The notes under the pieces were generated by a model. That model worked only from the letters and a program-made list of their open reading frames with translations, did not search any database and had not been told where the DNA came from. From assembly GCF_000633395.1 (NCBI RefSeq), contig NZ_AYMU01000015.1, forward strand, positions 210,112 through 274,111: a DNA stretch of 64,000 nt. The letters are read 5' to 3'. The stretch comes from Pseudomonas sp. PH1b. GTDB taxonomy: Bacteria; Pseudomonadota; Gammaproteobacteria; Pseudomonadales; Pseudomonadaceae. Positions 34,544 through 42,812 of this stretch are shown piece after piece; positions within the stretch are counted from its first letter, which is position 1, and every line of letters starts with the position of its first letter. Made by a program: the position numbers and the translations under genes.

Positions 34544-34997
34544 CCGCGCTCCTAATTTTTGTATGACCACGAAGTGCTGGCGACTCGCGGATTATGGGCA
34601 GCTTGAAAGATGGCGCTGATTGCAGTCCCTGAGAACGAGGCCGAGCAGGCAAGGATCGAACCTTGGCCGGTTGCTGGCGTCTTTATTGGATTGTCGGACA
34701 AACTCCCTCTGTCTCTGATGACTTCGGCGGGTGCGGCGGAATGTTGAGCCGCCCGGAGAAAAAAACTTGCCGAGGGAGTCGAGGGCGGGCCTCGGGCGGC
34801 GGCAAACTTGCTGCCTTGGCCGGGGCTTGCAGGCTGGAGTCTCGGCTATGATCTTCGGCGGTGTCGATGGATTGATCTGGCACATTGAGTGCATTGCTGT
34901 CGTTCGGTGGTCGGCAGCCCTTTCCCGTCGTGGGAGGATTGCCGTATAACGAGTGACTTTCGCGTGTTTGGTAACAAGGGACCCACAATAAAAGCTG
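34544..34997. other. Gene-free region between chemoreceptor and RIO kinase
   Basis: About 454 bases with both flanking genes reading outward, so it should hold two promoters. I find no ORF with a plausible ribosome site and no RNA gene. A GC-rich interrupted dyad is visible around 34770-34800 (GTCGAGGGCGGGCCTCGGGCGG). The ribosome site of the RIO kinase is weak. Confidence 0.4.
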
Positions 34998-35894
34998 ATG
35001 AAGACTCCAAAACGCATTGAACCGCTGATCGAAGACGGTCTGGTAGACGAGGTGCTGCGCCCACTCATGAGTGGTAAAGAGGCAGCTGTGTATGTGGTGC
35101 GCTGCGGCAACGAGCTACGTTGCGCCAAGGTCTACAAGGAGGCGAACAAACGCAGTTTCCGTCAGGCGGCGGAGTACCAGGAGGGCCGCAAGGTCCGCAA
35201 CAGTCGCCAGGCACGGGCCATGGCCAAGGGGTCCAAATTTGGCCGCAAGGAAACCGAGGACGCCTGGCAGAACGCCGAAGTGGCGGCCCTGTTTCGTTTG
35301 GCCAATGCCGGGGTCCGGGTACCCAAGCCGTTCGACTTCCTCGAAGGCGTGCTGCTCATGGAGCTGGTGTCCGACGAGTACGGCGATGCCGCGCCGCGGC
35401 TGAACGATGTGGTGCTGGACGCGGAGCAGGCCCGTGAATATCACGCCTTCCTGATTTCCCAGATCGTGCTGATGTTGTGTACCGGACTGGTGCACGGTGA
35501 CCTGTCCGAGTTCAACGTGCTGCTGGGCCCCGACGGCCCGGTGATCATCGACCTGCCCCAGGCGGTGGATGCGGCCGGCAACAACCACGCGTTCAGCATG
35601 CTCGAGCGTGACGTCGGCAACATGGCTTCCTACTTCGGGCGTTTCGCCCCGGAGCTCAAGCGCACTCGTTATGCCAAGGAAATGTGGGCCTTGTACGAGG
35701 CTGGCACCTTGCACCCGGGGAGCGTGCTGAGCGGCGAATTCGATGACCCTGAAGAGCTGGCGGATGTCGGCAGCGTGATCCGCGAGATCGAGGCTGCGCG
35801 TCTGGACGACGAGCGCCGCAGGGCGTTGCGTGCGGCTGACGAAGTGCCGCCAGGCAAAGCCGAAGAACCACCGCCTCCGCCCTGGATGCAGTGA
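34998..35894 (+). CDS. RIO1-type serine protein kinase (PA4780-like)
   Basis: A 298-residue RIO-family kinase, an ancient atypical protein-kinase fold. The ATP-loop equivalent is MSGKEAAVYVV (residues 25-35), catalytic Lys in CAKVYK, hinge MELVSDEYGD, catalytic loop VHGDLSEFNVLL near residue 165 and metal-binding Asp in VIIDLPQAVD. The C-terminus ends in an acidic and Pro-rich tail (KAEEPPPPPWMQ). Substrates are unknown. In Pseudomonas it neighbours the copper genes, as here. Confidence 0.9.
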   Translation: MKTPKRIEPLIEDGLVDEVLRPLMSGKEAAVYVVRCGNELRCAKVYKEANKRSFRQAAEYQEGRKVRNSRQARAMAKGSKFGRKETEDAWQNAEVAALFRLANAGVRVPKPFDFLEGVLLMELVSDEYGDAAPRLNDVVLDAEQAREYHAFLISQIVLMLCTGLVHGDLSEFNVLLGPDGPVIIDLPQAVDAAGNNHAFSMLERDVGNMASYFGRFAPELKRTRYAKEMWALYEAGTLHPGSVLSGEFDDPEELADVGSVIREIEAARLDDERRRALRAADEVPPGKAEEPPPPPWMQ

Positions 35895-35899
35895 GCATG

Positions 35900-35926
35900 A
35901 AAAATCCGGCCTTGGCCGGATTTTTT
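35900..35926 (+). terminator. Terminator of the RIO kinase gene
   Basis: AATCCGGCC-TT-GGCCGGATT followed by a T-run, beginning 6 bases after the stop. An A-run on the other side would also let it work on the minus strand. Confidence 0.92.
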
Positions 35927-36063
35927 ATGCGCTGAAACTGTCCCGCGGGGGGCCCTGAGACCCCGCGCCGCGCTGCCGTAGAGCGCCCCAAGGCCCTGCA
36001 GGCAACGGCCGCAGCGAGGCTGGTGCCCGGGCCTGCAGCACGCCCGCCGGGCCCCGGGCATGT

Positions 36064-36468
36064 TCAGGAGTGGCAGCAACTGCCGGAGGCCAGTTCCTTG
36101 AGAATCGGGCAGTCCGGACGGTGGTCGCCCTGGCAGTGTTCCACCAGGTCCTGCAGGGTGTCGCGCAGGCCGGCCAGTTCGCGGATCTTGCGGTTCAGTT
36201 CATCGATGTGCTGGCGCGCCAGGGCTTTCACATCAGCGCTGGCCCGCTGGCGGTCCTGCCACAGGGTCAGCAGCTTGCCGACCTCTTCCAGGGAGAACCC
36301 CAGGTCTCGGGAGCGCTTGATGAACGCCAGGCTGTGCAGGTCGTCGTCGCCGTACAGGCGATAGCCGCTGTCGCTGCGGTGCGCCGGCTTGAGCAGGCCG
36401 ATGGACTCGTAGTAACGGATCATCTTGGCGCTCAGGCCGCTCTTTCGGGCTGCTTGGCCGATGTTCAT
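36064..36468 (-). CDS. cueR: Cu(I)-responsive MerR-family regulator CueR
   Basis: A 134-residue copper sensor: N-terminal winged helix (MNIGQAARKSGLSAKMIRYYE), a long dimerisation helix and the metal loop CQGDHRPDC with Cys112 and Cys120, spaced as in CueR (C-x7-C). A C-terminal CCHS tail follows. It overlaps the copA stop by 4 bases, so activator and pump are made together. Both candidate operators in the window (38898-38918, 39492-39512) fit its consensus. Confidence 0.95.
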   Translation of the reverse strand: MNIGQAARKSGLSAKMIRYYESIGLLKPAHRSDSGYRLYGDDDLHSLAFIKRSRDLGFSLEEVGKLLTLWQDRQRASADVKALARQHIDELNRKIRELAGLRDTLQDLVEHCQGDHRPDCPILKELASGSCCHS

Positions 36469-38861
36469 TCGGCGTTCTCCAGGTCTTTGGGCTTCCAGGT
36501 TTTCAACAGTAGCGCATTGCTCACCACGCTGACGCTGGACAGGGCCATGGCGGCCCCGGCCAGTACCGGGTTGAGCAGGCCGAAGGCCGCCAGCGGAATG
36601 CCGATCAGGTTGTAGACGAAGGCCCAGAACAGGTTCTGGCGGATTTTTGCGTAGGTCTTGCGGCTGATCTCCAGGGCGGCCGGGATCAACCGCGGGTCGC
36701 CGCGCATCAGGGTGATACCGGCTGCGTGCATGGCAACGTCGGTGCCACCGCCCATGGCGATGCCGATGTCCGCTGCGGCCAGCGCCGGGGCATCGTTGAT
36801 GCCGTCGCCGACCATCGCCACCACCCCGGTCTTCTTCAGCTCGGTCACGGTCGCGGCCTTGTCCGCCGGCAGCACTTCGGCATGTACGTCGGTAATGCCC
36901 AGGGCCTCGGCCACCACCTTGGCGCTGCCGCGGTTGTCACCGGTCAGCAGGTGGCTGCTGATGTGTCGTGCGCTAAGTTGTTGCACCGCCTGCAGGGCGC
37001 CCGGCTTGAGGGTATCGCCAAAGGCGAACAGGCCCAGCACCCGGGGTTGCGGGCTCTGTTCGATCAGCCAGGACAGGGTCCGGCCTTCGTGCTCCCAGTC
37101 CTGGGCCGCTTGCGCCAGGTCGCCCGGGTTCAAGCCGCTTTCTTCCAGCAGGCGCCGGTTGCCCAGGGCCAGTTGGCGGCCGTCCAGGGTGCCGGCGATG
37201 CCGCGTCCGGTCAGGGACTGGCTGGCACTGACATCGGCCACCGGCAGTTGGCGTTCCTGGCACAGGTCCAGCACCGCCTTGGCCAGGGGGTGTTCACTGC
37301 CGCGCTGCAGGGCGCCGGCCTGTTGCAAGAGGGTGCCCTCGTCGCCTTCCACCGCTTGCAGGTGGGCAATGCGTGGCGTGCCCGAGGTCAGGGTGCCGGT
37401 CTTGTCGAAGACCACCGAGCTGACTTCATGGGCCCGCTCCAGGGCTTCGGCGTCCTTGATCAGGATGCCGTGGCGAGCGGCGACGCCGGTGCCGGCCATG
37501 ATCGCGGTGGGCGTGGCCAGGCCCAGGGCGCAAGGACAGGCGATCACCAGCACTGCCACGGCATTGATCACCGCGGTTTCCAGCGGTGCGCCGTACAGCC
37601 ACCAGCCCACCAGGGTAAACAACGCCAGTACCAGCACCGCCGGGACGAACACTTGGCTGACCTTGTCCACCAGCTTCTGGATCGGAGCCTTGCCGGCCTG
37701 GGCGTCTTCCACCAGGCGAATGATGCGTGCCAGGACGGTTTCCGCCCCCAGGGCCTGGGTCCGAACCAGCAGGCGCCCTTCGCCGTTGATGGCGCCACCG
37801 GTGACGGTGTCGCCGGGCTGCTTGGGCACCGGCAGGCTTTCACCACTGATCAGCGCCTCATCGGCGTGGCTCTGGCCTTCGATGACCGCGCCGTCCACCG
37901 GGAAGCGTTCACCGGGCTTTACCAGCACCAGGTCACCCAGGCGCAGGGCGCTGATGGCCACATCCTGCTCACGACCGTCGATCACCTGGATCGCCCGCTC
38001 GGGGCGCAGGGCCTCCAGGGCGCGGATGGCACTGGCGGTCTGTCGCTTGGCCCGGCTCTCCAGGTACTTGCCCAGCAGCACCAGGGCGATGACCACCGCT
38101 GAGGCTTCGAAGTACAGGTGCGGCATGCTGCCGACCGGGGCGGTGGCCCATTCGTACAGGCTCAGGCCGTAGCCGGCGCTGGTACCCAGGGCTACCAGCA
38201 GGTCCATGTTGCCGCTGCCGGCGCGCACGGCCTTCCAGGCCGCCACGTAGAAGCGCGCACCGAAGATGAACTGCACCGGAGTGGCCAGGGCGAATTGGGC
38301 CCAGGCCGGGAGCATCCAGTGCAGGCCGAAGGGTTGCACCAGCATCGGCAGCACCAGGGGCAGGGCCAGGAGGATGGCCAGCACCAGGCTCCAGCGTTCA
38401 CGGCGCAAGTGCTGCTGCGGGTCGTCGCTGTGAGCCTGTTCGGCCTGCCACAGGCTGGCGGAGTAGCCGGCCTTGGTCACGGCATTGATCAACTGCGCCG
38501 GATCGAGTTGGCCGAGCCCTTCGATGTGGGCCCGTTCGGTGGCCAGGTTGACGCTGGCGTTGCGGACCCCGGGCACTTTGTTCAAGGCCCGTTCGACGCG
38601 CCCGGCGCAGGTGGCGCAGGTCATGCCGCCGATGGTCAGTTCAAGGCTCTGCACCGGCACGCTGTAGCCGGCGTTTTCCACCGCTTCGAGCAAGGCGGGC
38701 AGACTGTCGCCCGGGGCTTCGACCCGAGCCTGCTCGGTGGCCAGGTTGACGCTGACGGCGCCGGTGCCGGCCACCTTGCCCAGGGCGCGCTCCACGCGCC
38801 CGGCGCAACTGGCGCAGGTCATGCCGGCAATCGGCAGGTCGAAGGTGATTGATTCAGGCAT
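36465..38861 (-). CDS. copA: Cu(I)-exporting P1B-type ATPase CopA
   Basis: A 798-residue copper pump in the inner membrane. Two N-terminal metal-binding domains carry GMTCASC (Cys16, Cys19) and GMTCATC (near 84-87). Eight membrane helices follow, with the transport motif CPCALG, phosphorylation motif DKTGT, HP motif SEHPLAKAV and hinge GDGINDAPAL. ATG 38861 has GGAG at a spacing of 9. A CueR box lies 37-57 bases upstream. Confidence 0.97.
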   Translation of the reverse strand: MPESITFDLPIAGMTCASCAGRVERALGKVAGTGAVSVNLATEQARVEAPGDSLPALLEAVENAGYSVPVQSLELTIGGMTCATCAGRVERALNKVPGVRNASVNLATERAHIEGLGQLDPAQLINAVTKAGYSASLWQAEQAHSDDPQQHLRRERWSLVLAILLALPLVLPMLVQPFGLHWMLPAWAQFALATPVQFIFGARFYVAAWKAVRAGSGNMDLLVALGTSAGYGLSLYEWATAPVGSMPHLYFEASAVVIALVLLGKYLESRAKRQTASAIRALEALRPERAIQVIDGREQDVAISALRLGDLVLVKPGERFPVDGAVIEGQSHADEALISGESLPVPKQPGDTVTGGAINGEGRLLVRTQALGAETVLARIIRLVEDAQAGKAPIQKLVDKVSQVFVPAVLVLALFTLVGWWLYGAPLETAVINAVAVLVIACPCALGLATPTAIMAGTGVAARHGILIKDAEALERAHEVSSVVFDKTGTLTSGTPRIAHLQAVEGDEGTLLQQAGALQRGSEHPLAKAVLDLCQERQLPVADVSASQSLTGRGIAGTLDGRQLALGNRRLLEESGLNPGDLAQAAQDWEHEGRTLSWLIEQSPQPRVLGLFAFGDTLKPGALQAVQQLSARHISSHLLTGDNRGSAKVVAEALGITDVHAEVLPADKAATVTELKKTGVVAMVGDGINDAPALAAADIGIAMGGGTDVAMHAAGITLMRGDPRLIPAALEISRKTYAKIRQNLFWAFVYNLIGIPLAAFGLLNPVLAGAAMALSSVSVVSNALLLKTWKPKDLENAE

Positions 38862-38897
38862 GGCTGGCACTCCCTGTAAATGTTGCCCACAGGATCA

Positions 38898-38918
38898 ACC
38901 TTGCCACGCAGGCAAGGT
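38898..38918 (-). promoter_or_regulatory. CueR box in the copA promoter
   Basis: Perfect dyad ACCTTGCC-N5-GGCAAGGT. On the minus strand it reads TTGACC as the -35, a 19-base spacer that contains the dyad, then GATCCT as the -10. The long 19-base spacer is the hallmark of promoters twisted open by MerR-family activators. Confidence 0.92.
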
Positions 38919-39018
38919 CAAGGGGGCATTTTACAGGTGCTTCACTTTGTCCCAGGGGCGCTGCCAGGGAGGGCAGGGCTCGGGGGCAACGGGCCGGAAG
39001 CCTACAGGGCAGGGGGCG

Positions 39019-39402
39019 TCAGTATTCCAGGGCGGCCGGCTTGAGGTACATGCCCGATTGGCCCATGGCGATGCGGAACTTCAGCACGTCGCCAGCGCGC
39101 AGGCTGATGTCCTGGGAACCCGGGGCCAGCAGGCCTGGGTTGCAGCCCGGAGCCTGGCCCGGCAGCAGCTTCAGGCGCAGTGAGACTTTTCCCGGCGGCA
39201 GGTTGAAGGAGACGCTCTGTTCCTGGAACAGCCGGCCGGAGAGCTGGTCCTGGATGTACAGGCCGATCTCGCAGGAGGTGGCGACTTCCAGGCGCTCCCT
39301 GGAAATGATCAAGACCCCGTAGTCCTCTCCGGCGGCCAGTGCCGATGGCGCTGTCGCGAACAGGCCAAGGAGGCCGAGGAGGCTGAACGTTGACCAGCGC
39401 AT
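39019..39402 (-). CDS. Secreted protein of unknown function beside the copper genes
   Basis: A 127-residue protein with a signal peptide (MRWSTFSLLGLLGLFATAPSALA|AGEDYG) and a beta-rich mature domain with two cysteines (SCEIGLY and GCNPGLL) that could form a disulfide. No known copper-binding motif is visible. AGGAG lies before ATG 39402; longer upstream starts lack a ribosome site. It is divergent from copZ, with the second CueR box 90-110 bases upstream, so copper control is possible. No family recognised. Confidence 0.75.
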   Translation of the reverse strand: MRWSTFSLLGLLGLFATAPSALAAGEDYGVLIISRERLEVATSCEIGLYIQDQLSGRLFQEQSVSFNLPPGKVSLRLKLLPGQAPGCNPGLLAPGSQDISLRAGDVLKFRIAMGQSGMYLKPAALEY

Positions 39403-39491
39403 GGCTGAATCTCCTGCTGTGATGTCGTAAGACGTGCAGCTTGGCCGAGCGCGGCGATGATTTCCAGCCCGGCAGATTGATCCGGAACTTG

Positions 39492-39512
39492 ACCTTGCCA
39501 TGGTGGCAAGGA
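39492..39512 (+). promoter_or_regulatory. CueR box in the copZ promoter
   Basis: ACCTTGCC-N5-GGCAAGGA, one base short of a perfect dyad. On the plus strand TTGACC at 39489-39494 is the -35 and AAGACT at 39514-39519 the -10, again 19 bases apart. It ends 35 bases before the copZ start and also lies upstream of the divergent secreted-protein gene. Confidence 0.9.
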
Positions 39513-39547
39513 CAAGACTGCGCTCAACCCAATACAGGAGAAGCACG

Positions 39548-39745
39548 ATGCAAGTATTCAATGTTCAAGGCATGTCCTGCGGCCACTGCGTGCGAGCCAT
39601 CACCCAGGCACTGCAAAGCAAGGACCCGGCGGCCACCGTGCGGGTGGATCTGGCCGCCAAGGAAGTCGGGGTCGAGAGCCGTCTGTCCAGCGACGAAGTC
39701 ATCAGCCTGATCAGCGAGGAAGGCTACGCGGTGCAGGTTGCCTGA
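39548..39745 (+). CDS. copZ: Copper chaperone CopZ
   Basis: A 65-residue heavy-metal-associated domain (beta-alpha-beta-beta-alpha-beta) with the Cu(I) site GMSCGHC (Cys11, Cys14). It is a cytosolic chaperone that passes Cu(I) to CopA or CueR. AGGAG is 8 bases before the ATG, with a CueR box directly upstream. Confidence 0.95.
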   Translation: MQVFNVQGMSCGHCVRAITQALQSKDPAATVRVDLAAKEVGVESRLSSDEVISLISEEGYAVQVA

Positions 39746-39838
39746 GTCTTTTTAATAGTTAGCGACCTATCGGAATGTTCAAGGCGTCCAAGCGCGGCTA
39801 GACTGTCGCACCGCTGACCCGACGTTCGTTTGGATGCC

Positions 39839-41035
39839 ATGAACCTCCGTACAATCCTGATTCTCGGCGCCCTGAGCGCGTTCGGCCCTCTGGCCATCGA
39901 CTTCTACCTGCCGGCTTTCCCGTCGATGGCCCTGGCCTTCGGCACCGATGAAAAACACGTTCAGCTGACCCTGGCGGCCTATTTCCTCGGCCTGTCCATC
40001 GGCCAGCTGGCCTATGGCCCGGTGGCCGACCGTTTTGGCCGGCGCCTGCCGTTGCTGGTCGGGGTGGGGCTGTTCACCCTGGCATCCCTGGCCTGCGCCT
40101 ACGCGCCCAACCTTGAATGGCTGATTGGCGCACGCTTCGTCCAGGCCCTGGGCGGTTGCGCCGGCATGGTGATTTCCCGGGCGGTGGTCAGCGATAAATG
40201 CGATGCGGTGGGTTCGGCCAAGGTGTTCTCCCAGCTGATGCTGGTGATGGGCCTGGCACCGATCCTGGCACCGATGCTCGGCGGCCTGCTGGTCAACCTC
40301 TACGGTTGGCAATCGATCTTCATCATGCTCACGGTGTTCAGCGCCCTGTCGGGATTGGCGGTGGCCCTGGGCCTGCCGGAAAGCATGCCGGCCACTCGCC
40401 CGCGCCTACCGTTGTCCGGAGCGTTGCGCCAATACGGCCTGTTGCTGGCGGACCGGGTGTTTCTCGGTCACGCCCTGACCGGCGGCATCGCCATCGCCGG
40501 GATGTTTTCCTACATCGCCGGTTCGCCCTTTGTCTTTATCAAGCTCTATGGCGTGCCGGCGGAGCATTTCGGCTGGTTCTTCGGGATCAATGCCGGTGGC
40601 TTCATCCTGGTCGCGCAGATCAATGCACGGCTGTTGGCCAAGCGTGGCCCGGCCTTCCTGCTGGCGCGCACCGTATGGATCTACCTGGCGGCCGGGCTGA
40701 CCCTGCTGGGGATCAGCGCCTTGCACACCAGCGCGCTGTGGCCGCTGCTTCTGCCGCTGTTCGTGTGCATCGCGAGCCTCGGCTGCATCATTCCCAATGC
40801 CGCTGCCTGTGCCATGAATGGCCAGGGGGCACGGGCCGGCAGTGCCTCGGCGATGCTCGGTTGCCTGCAGTTCAGCGTGGCCGCGGGCGCGGCCTATCTG
40901 GTGGGTGTCCTGCACGATGGCAGCGCCATGCCGATGGCCATGGTCATCAGCCTGTGCGGTGTGCTGGCGGTGAGCATGGCGGTCATGACCCGGCGCTTGC
41001 AAAATGCCCGGGCGCTAAAGGCCGCCGAGCTCTGA
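39839..41035 (+). CDS. Bcr/CflA family drug-resistance MFS transporter
   Basis: A 398-residue 12-helix exporter. The first helix ILGALSAFGPLAIDFYLPAFPSMA and motif A YGPVADRFGRRLPLLVG are typical of the Bcr/CflA (bicyclomycin, chloramphenicol) group, and motif C-like GCAGMVISRAVVSD follows. The start is taken as ATG 39839 rather than TTG 39830; no clear ribosome site is visible. Its stop is 1 base from that of the converging small gene. Confidence 0.92.
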   Translation: MNLRTILILGALSAFGPLAIDFYLPAFPSMALAFGTDEKHVQLTLAAYFLGLSIGQLAYGPVADRFGRRLPLLVGVGLFTLASLACAYAPNLEWLIGARFVQALGGCAGMVISRAVVSDKCDAVGSAKVFSQLMLVMGLAPILAPMLGGLLVNLYGWQSIFIMLTVFSALSGLAVALGLPESMPATRPRLPLSGALRQYGLLLADRVFLGHALTGGIAIAGMFSYIAGSPFVFIKLYGVPAEHFGWFFGINAGGFILVAQINARLLAKRGPAFLLARTVWIYLAAGLTLLGISALHTSALWPLLLPLFVCIASLGCIIPNAAACAMNGQGARAGSASAMLGCLQFSVAAGAAYLVGVLHDGSAMPMAMVISLCGVLAVSMAVMTRRLQNARALKAAEL

Positions 41036-41036
41036 G

Positions 41037-41213
41037 TCAGCCTGCGGCGCGCTGGCTCTGGGGAATCTGGTGGGGGGCTTGCAGACGGCTTTGCAGGGTC
41101 TGGGTGAAGGCCCGGGCCTCTGCTTCACTGCGGAATGTCACCACATGCTGGTCGAGGCGAACCTGCCATTGAGAGCCTTGGGGTTTTGCCAATTCTTTTA
41201 TCAGGATCTTCAT
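41037..41213 (-). CDS. Small protein of unknown function (58 residues)
   Basis: MKILIKELAKPQGSQWQVRLDQHVVTFRSEAEARAFTQTLQSR...: a small alpha/beta protein with a beta-hairpin (QWQVRLDQHVVTFRS) followed by a helix. A near-perfect ribosome site (AGGAGG at a spacing of 6) supports translation. The longer frame to 41333 lacks a start signal. A dyad CGGTCA-N6-TGACCG lies upstream. The strand-helix pattern resembles small DUF2188-like proteins, but I do not recognise it. Confidence 0.75.
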   Translation of the reverse strand: MKILIKELAKPQGSQWQVRLDQHVVTFRSEAEARAFTQTLQSRLQAPHQIPQSQRAAG

Positions 41214-41272
41214 TGCTGACCTCCTAACGGTAAAAGACTGCGCTGCAAGGGACCCCAGTGTAGACCTGAATA

Positions 41273-41290
41273 CGGTCACAAATATGACCG
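41273..41290. promoter_or_regulatory. Dyad upstream of the 58-residue gene
   Basis: CGGTCA-CAAATA-TGACCG, 6-bp perfect arms with a 6-base spacer, 60-77 bases upstream of the small gene. It has the shape of a repressor operator; the cognate regulator is unknown. Confidence 0.4.
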
Positions 41291-41356
41291 AAATCAACTC
41301 TCGGACTGACGGCAGCCGCCTCTTGTCAGCCAAGGGCGGCGCCGTCTGTCACGGCC

Positions 41357-42370
41357 TTAGAAGCCTTCCAGAACGATCTTGCCCTGGGCCTTGCCGCTCT
41401 CCAGCAGGGCGTGGGCCCGACGCAGGTTGGCGGCGTTGATCTGGCCGAAGTGCTCGCCCACGGTGGTCTTCAGGGTGCCGGCGTCGATCAGCTCGGCGAC
41501 CCGGTTGAGCAGCCGGTGCTGCTCTTGCATGTCGGCGGTCTCGAACAGCGAACGGGTGTACATGAACTCCCAGTGCAGCGACAGGCTCTTGCGCTTGAGC
41601 TGGGTCACGTCGAGGTGTTTCGGGTCGTCGATCAAGGCCAGCTTGCCCTGGGGCGCGAGGGCTTCCACCAGTTGCTCCAGGTGAGCGTCGGTCTGGGTCA
41701 GGCTGGCGACATGGGTCACCGGATACAGATCGAGGCGCTTGAGCTCGGTGCTCAGGGGCTGGCTGTGGTACACCACCGCATGGGCGCCGAGCTCGCGGAC
41801 CCAGGCCTGGGTCTGTTCGCGGGAGGCGCTGCCGATCACCTTGAGGCCGGTCAGTTGACGGGCCAGTTGGGTGAGGATCGAGCCGACCCCGCCCGCGGCG
41901 CCGACGATCAGCAGGCTCTGGCCCAGGTCGGTGGTTCCCTGGGGGATCTGCAGGCGTTCGAACAGCAGCTCCCATGCCGTGATCGCGGTCAGCGGCAGGG
42001 CCGCGGCCTCGGCAAAGCCCAGGCTCTTGGGCATGTGGCCGACGATCCGCTCATCCACGGTGTGCAGTTGGCTATTGCCCCCGGCACGGGCGATGGAGCC
42101 GGCGTAGAACACCCGGTCACCGACCTTGAACAGGCTGACGTCGCTGCCCACGGCCTTGACCACCCCGGCCACGTCCCAGCCCAGTACCTTGGCTGCACCG
42201 CCTTCGGGCTGGACGTTCTGGCGCACCTTGGTGTCCACCGGGTTGACCGAGATGGCCCTGACCTCCACCAGCAGGTCGCGGGGGCCGGCCACGGGCTCGG
42301 GCAGCTCGATGTCTTGCAGGGACTTGGGATCATCGATGGGCAGGGAAGTGTAATAGGCGATGGCTTTCAT
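41357..42370 (-). CDS. Zinc-type alcohol dehydrogenase-like / quinone oxidoreductase family protein
   Basis: A 337-residue medium-chain reductase. GroES-like N-terminal half (VRAISVNPVDTKVRQN) and NAD(P)-binding half with VGAAGGVGSILTQLA. It lacks the catalytic and structural zinc cysteines, as in the quinone-oxidoreductase-like YhdH/QOR branch, and likely reduces quinones or enals with NADPH. AGGAA precedes the ATG. It lies 30 bases after the monooxygenase gene in the same direction, and the divergent LysR gene is the obvious regulator. Confidence 0.9.
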   Translation of the reverse strand: MKAIAYYTSLPIDDPKSLQDIELPEPVAGPRDLLVEVRAISVNPVDTKVRQNVQPEGGAAKVLGWDVAGVVKAVGSDVSLFKVGDRVFYAGSIARAGGNSQLHTVDERIVGHMPKSLGFAEAAALPLTAITAWELLFERLQIPQGTTDLGQSLLIVGAAGGVGSILTQLARQLTGLKVIGSASREQTQAWVRELGAHAVVYHSQPLSTELKRLDLYPVTHVASLTQTDAHLEQLVEALAPQGKLALIDDPKHLDVTQLKRKSLSLHWEFMYTRSLFETADMQEQHRLLNRVAELIDAGTLKTTVGEHFGQINAANLRRAHALLESGKAQGKIVLEGF

Positions 42371-42400
42371 GGTGAATTCCTGATCAGTAGGGAAAAAGGC

Positions 42401-42694
42401 TCAGACGATCAATTGCAGGCGCTTGAGCGCGAAGTGCTCGATCGCCTCGCGGGTCTGGGCGAGAAAATGCTGGAAGTGCGCGGTGTTGTTGTGAAACTCC
42501 AGGGCTGCCTCATCGTCCCAGCGCTCCAGCACGTAGAAGCAGCCCGGCTGCTCGGCGTCCTGGTGCAGCTCGTAGTACTGGCAGCCGCTTTCTTCGCGGC
42601 TGGGCTGGACCAGGGCGCTGAGCTCGCGCTTGAGAACGTCTTGCTGCTGGGGCTTGGCGATCAGGGTGGCAATTGCGGTGAAGGCGTGGGACAT
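42401..42694 (-). CDS. ABM-domain putative quinol monooxygenase (YgiN-like)
   Basis: A 97-residue single antibiotic-biosynthesis-monooxygenase domain of the ferredoxin-like fold (AIATLIAKPQQQDVLKRELSALVQPSREESGCQYYELHQ...FYVLERWDDEAALEFHNNTAHFQHF). YgiN homologues oxidise quinols; the activity here is by family only. GAGGAAA precedes ATG 42694. Pairing with a quinone-reductase-like gene suggests a quinone redox module. Confidence 0.9.
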   Translation of the reverse strand: MSHAFTAIATLIAKPQQQDVLKRELSALVQPSREESGCQYYELHQDAEQPGCFYVLERWDDEAALEFHNNTAHFQHFLAQTREAIEHFALKRLQLIV

Positions 42695-42764
42695 GTGGGT
42701 TTCCTCAGGGAGTTGGGTGATGGCAGGAATGATTGGCTATTTTTCCTGAAGATAAAATCGGCTA

Positions 42765-42780
42765 AAAGAGCAGGCTCTTT
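42765..42780. promoter_or_regulatory. 16-bp palindrome in the LysR divergent promoter
   Basis: AAAGAGC-AG-GCTCTTT lies between the divergent monooxygenase and LysR genes, 32 bases before the LysR start. A second AT dyad (ATTTT-N10-AAAAT, about 42740-42758) is adjacent. Candidate LysR-type operator and activation sites. Confidence 0.5.
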
Positions 42781-42812
42781 CAATATTTTTTTGATAATCC
42801 AGGAAAGCCCCC

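Noticed and set aside
34650..34690. tRNA-like T-loop sequence GGATCGAACC
   Set aside because: No matching acceptor stem, anticodon arm or CCA end in either strand around it.
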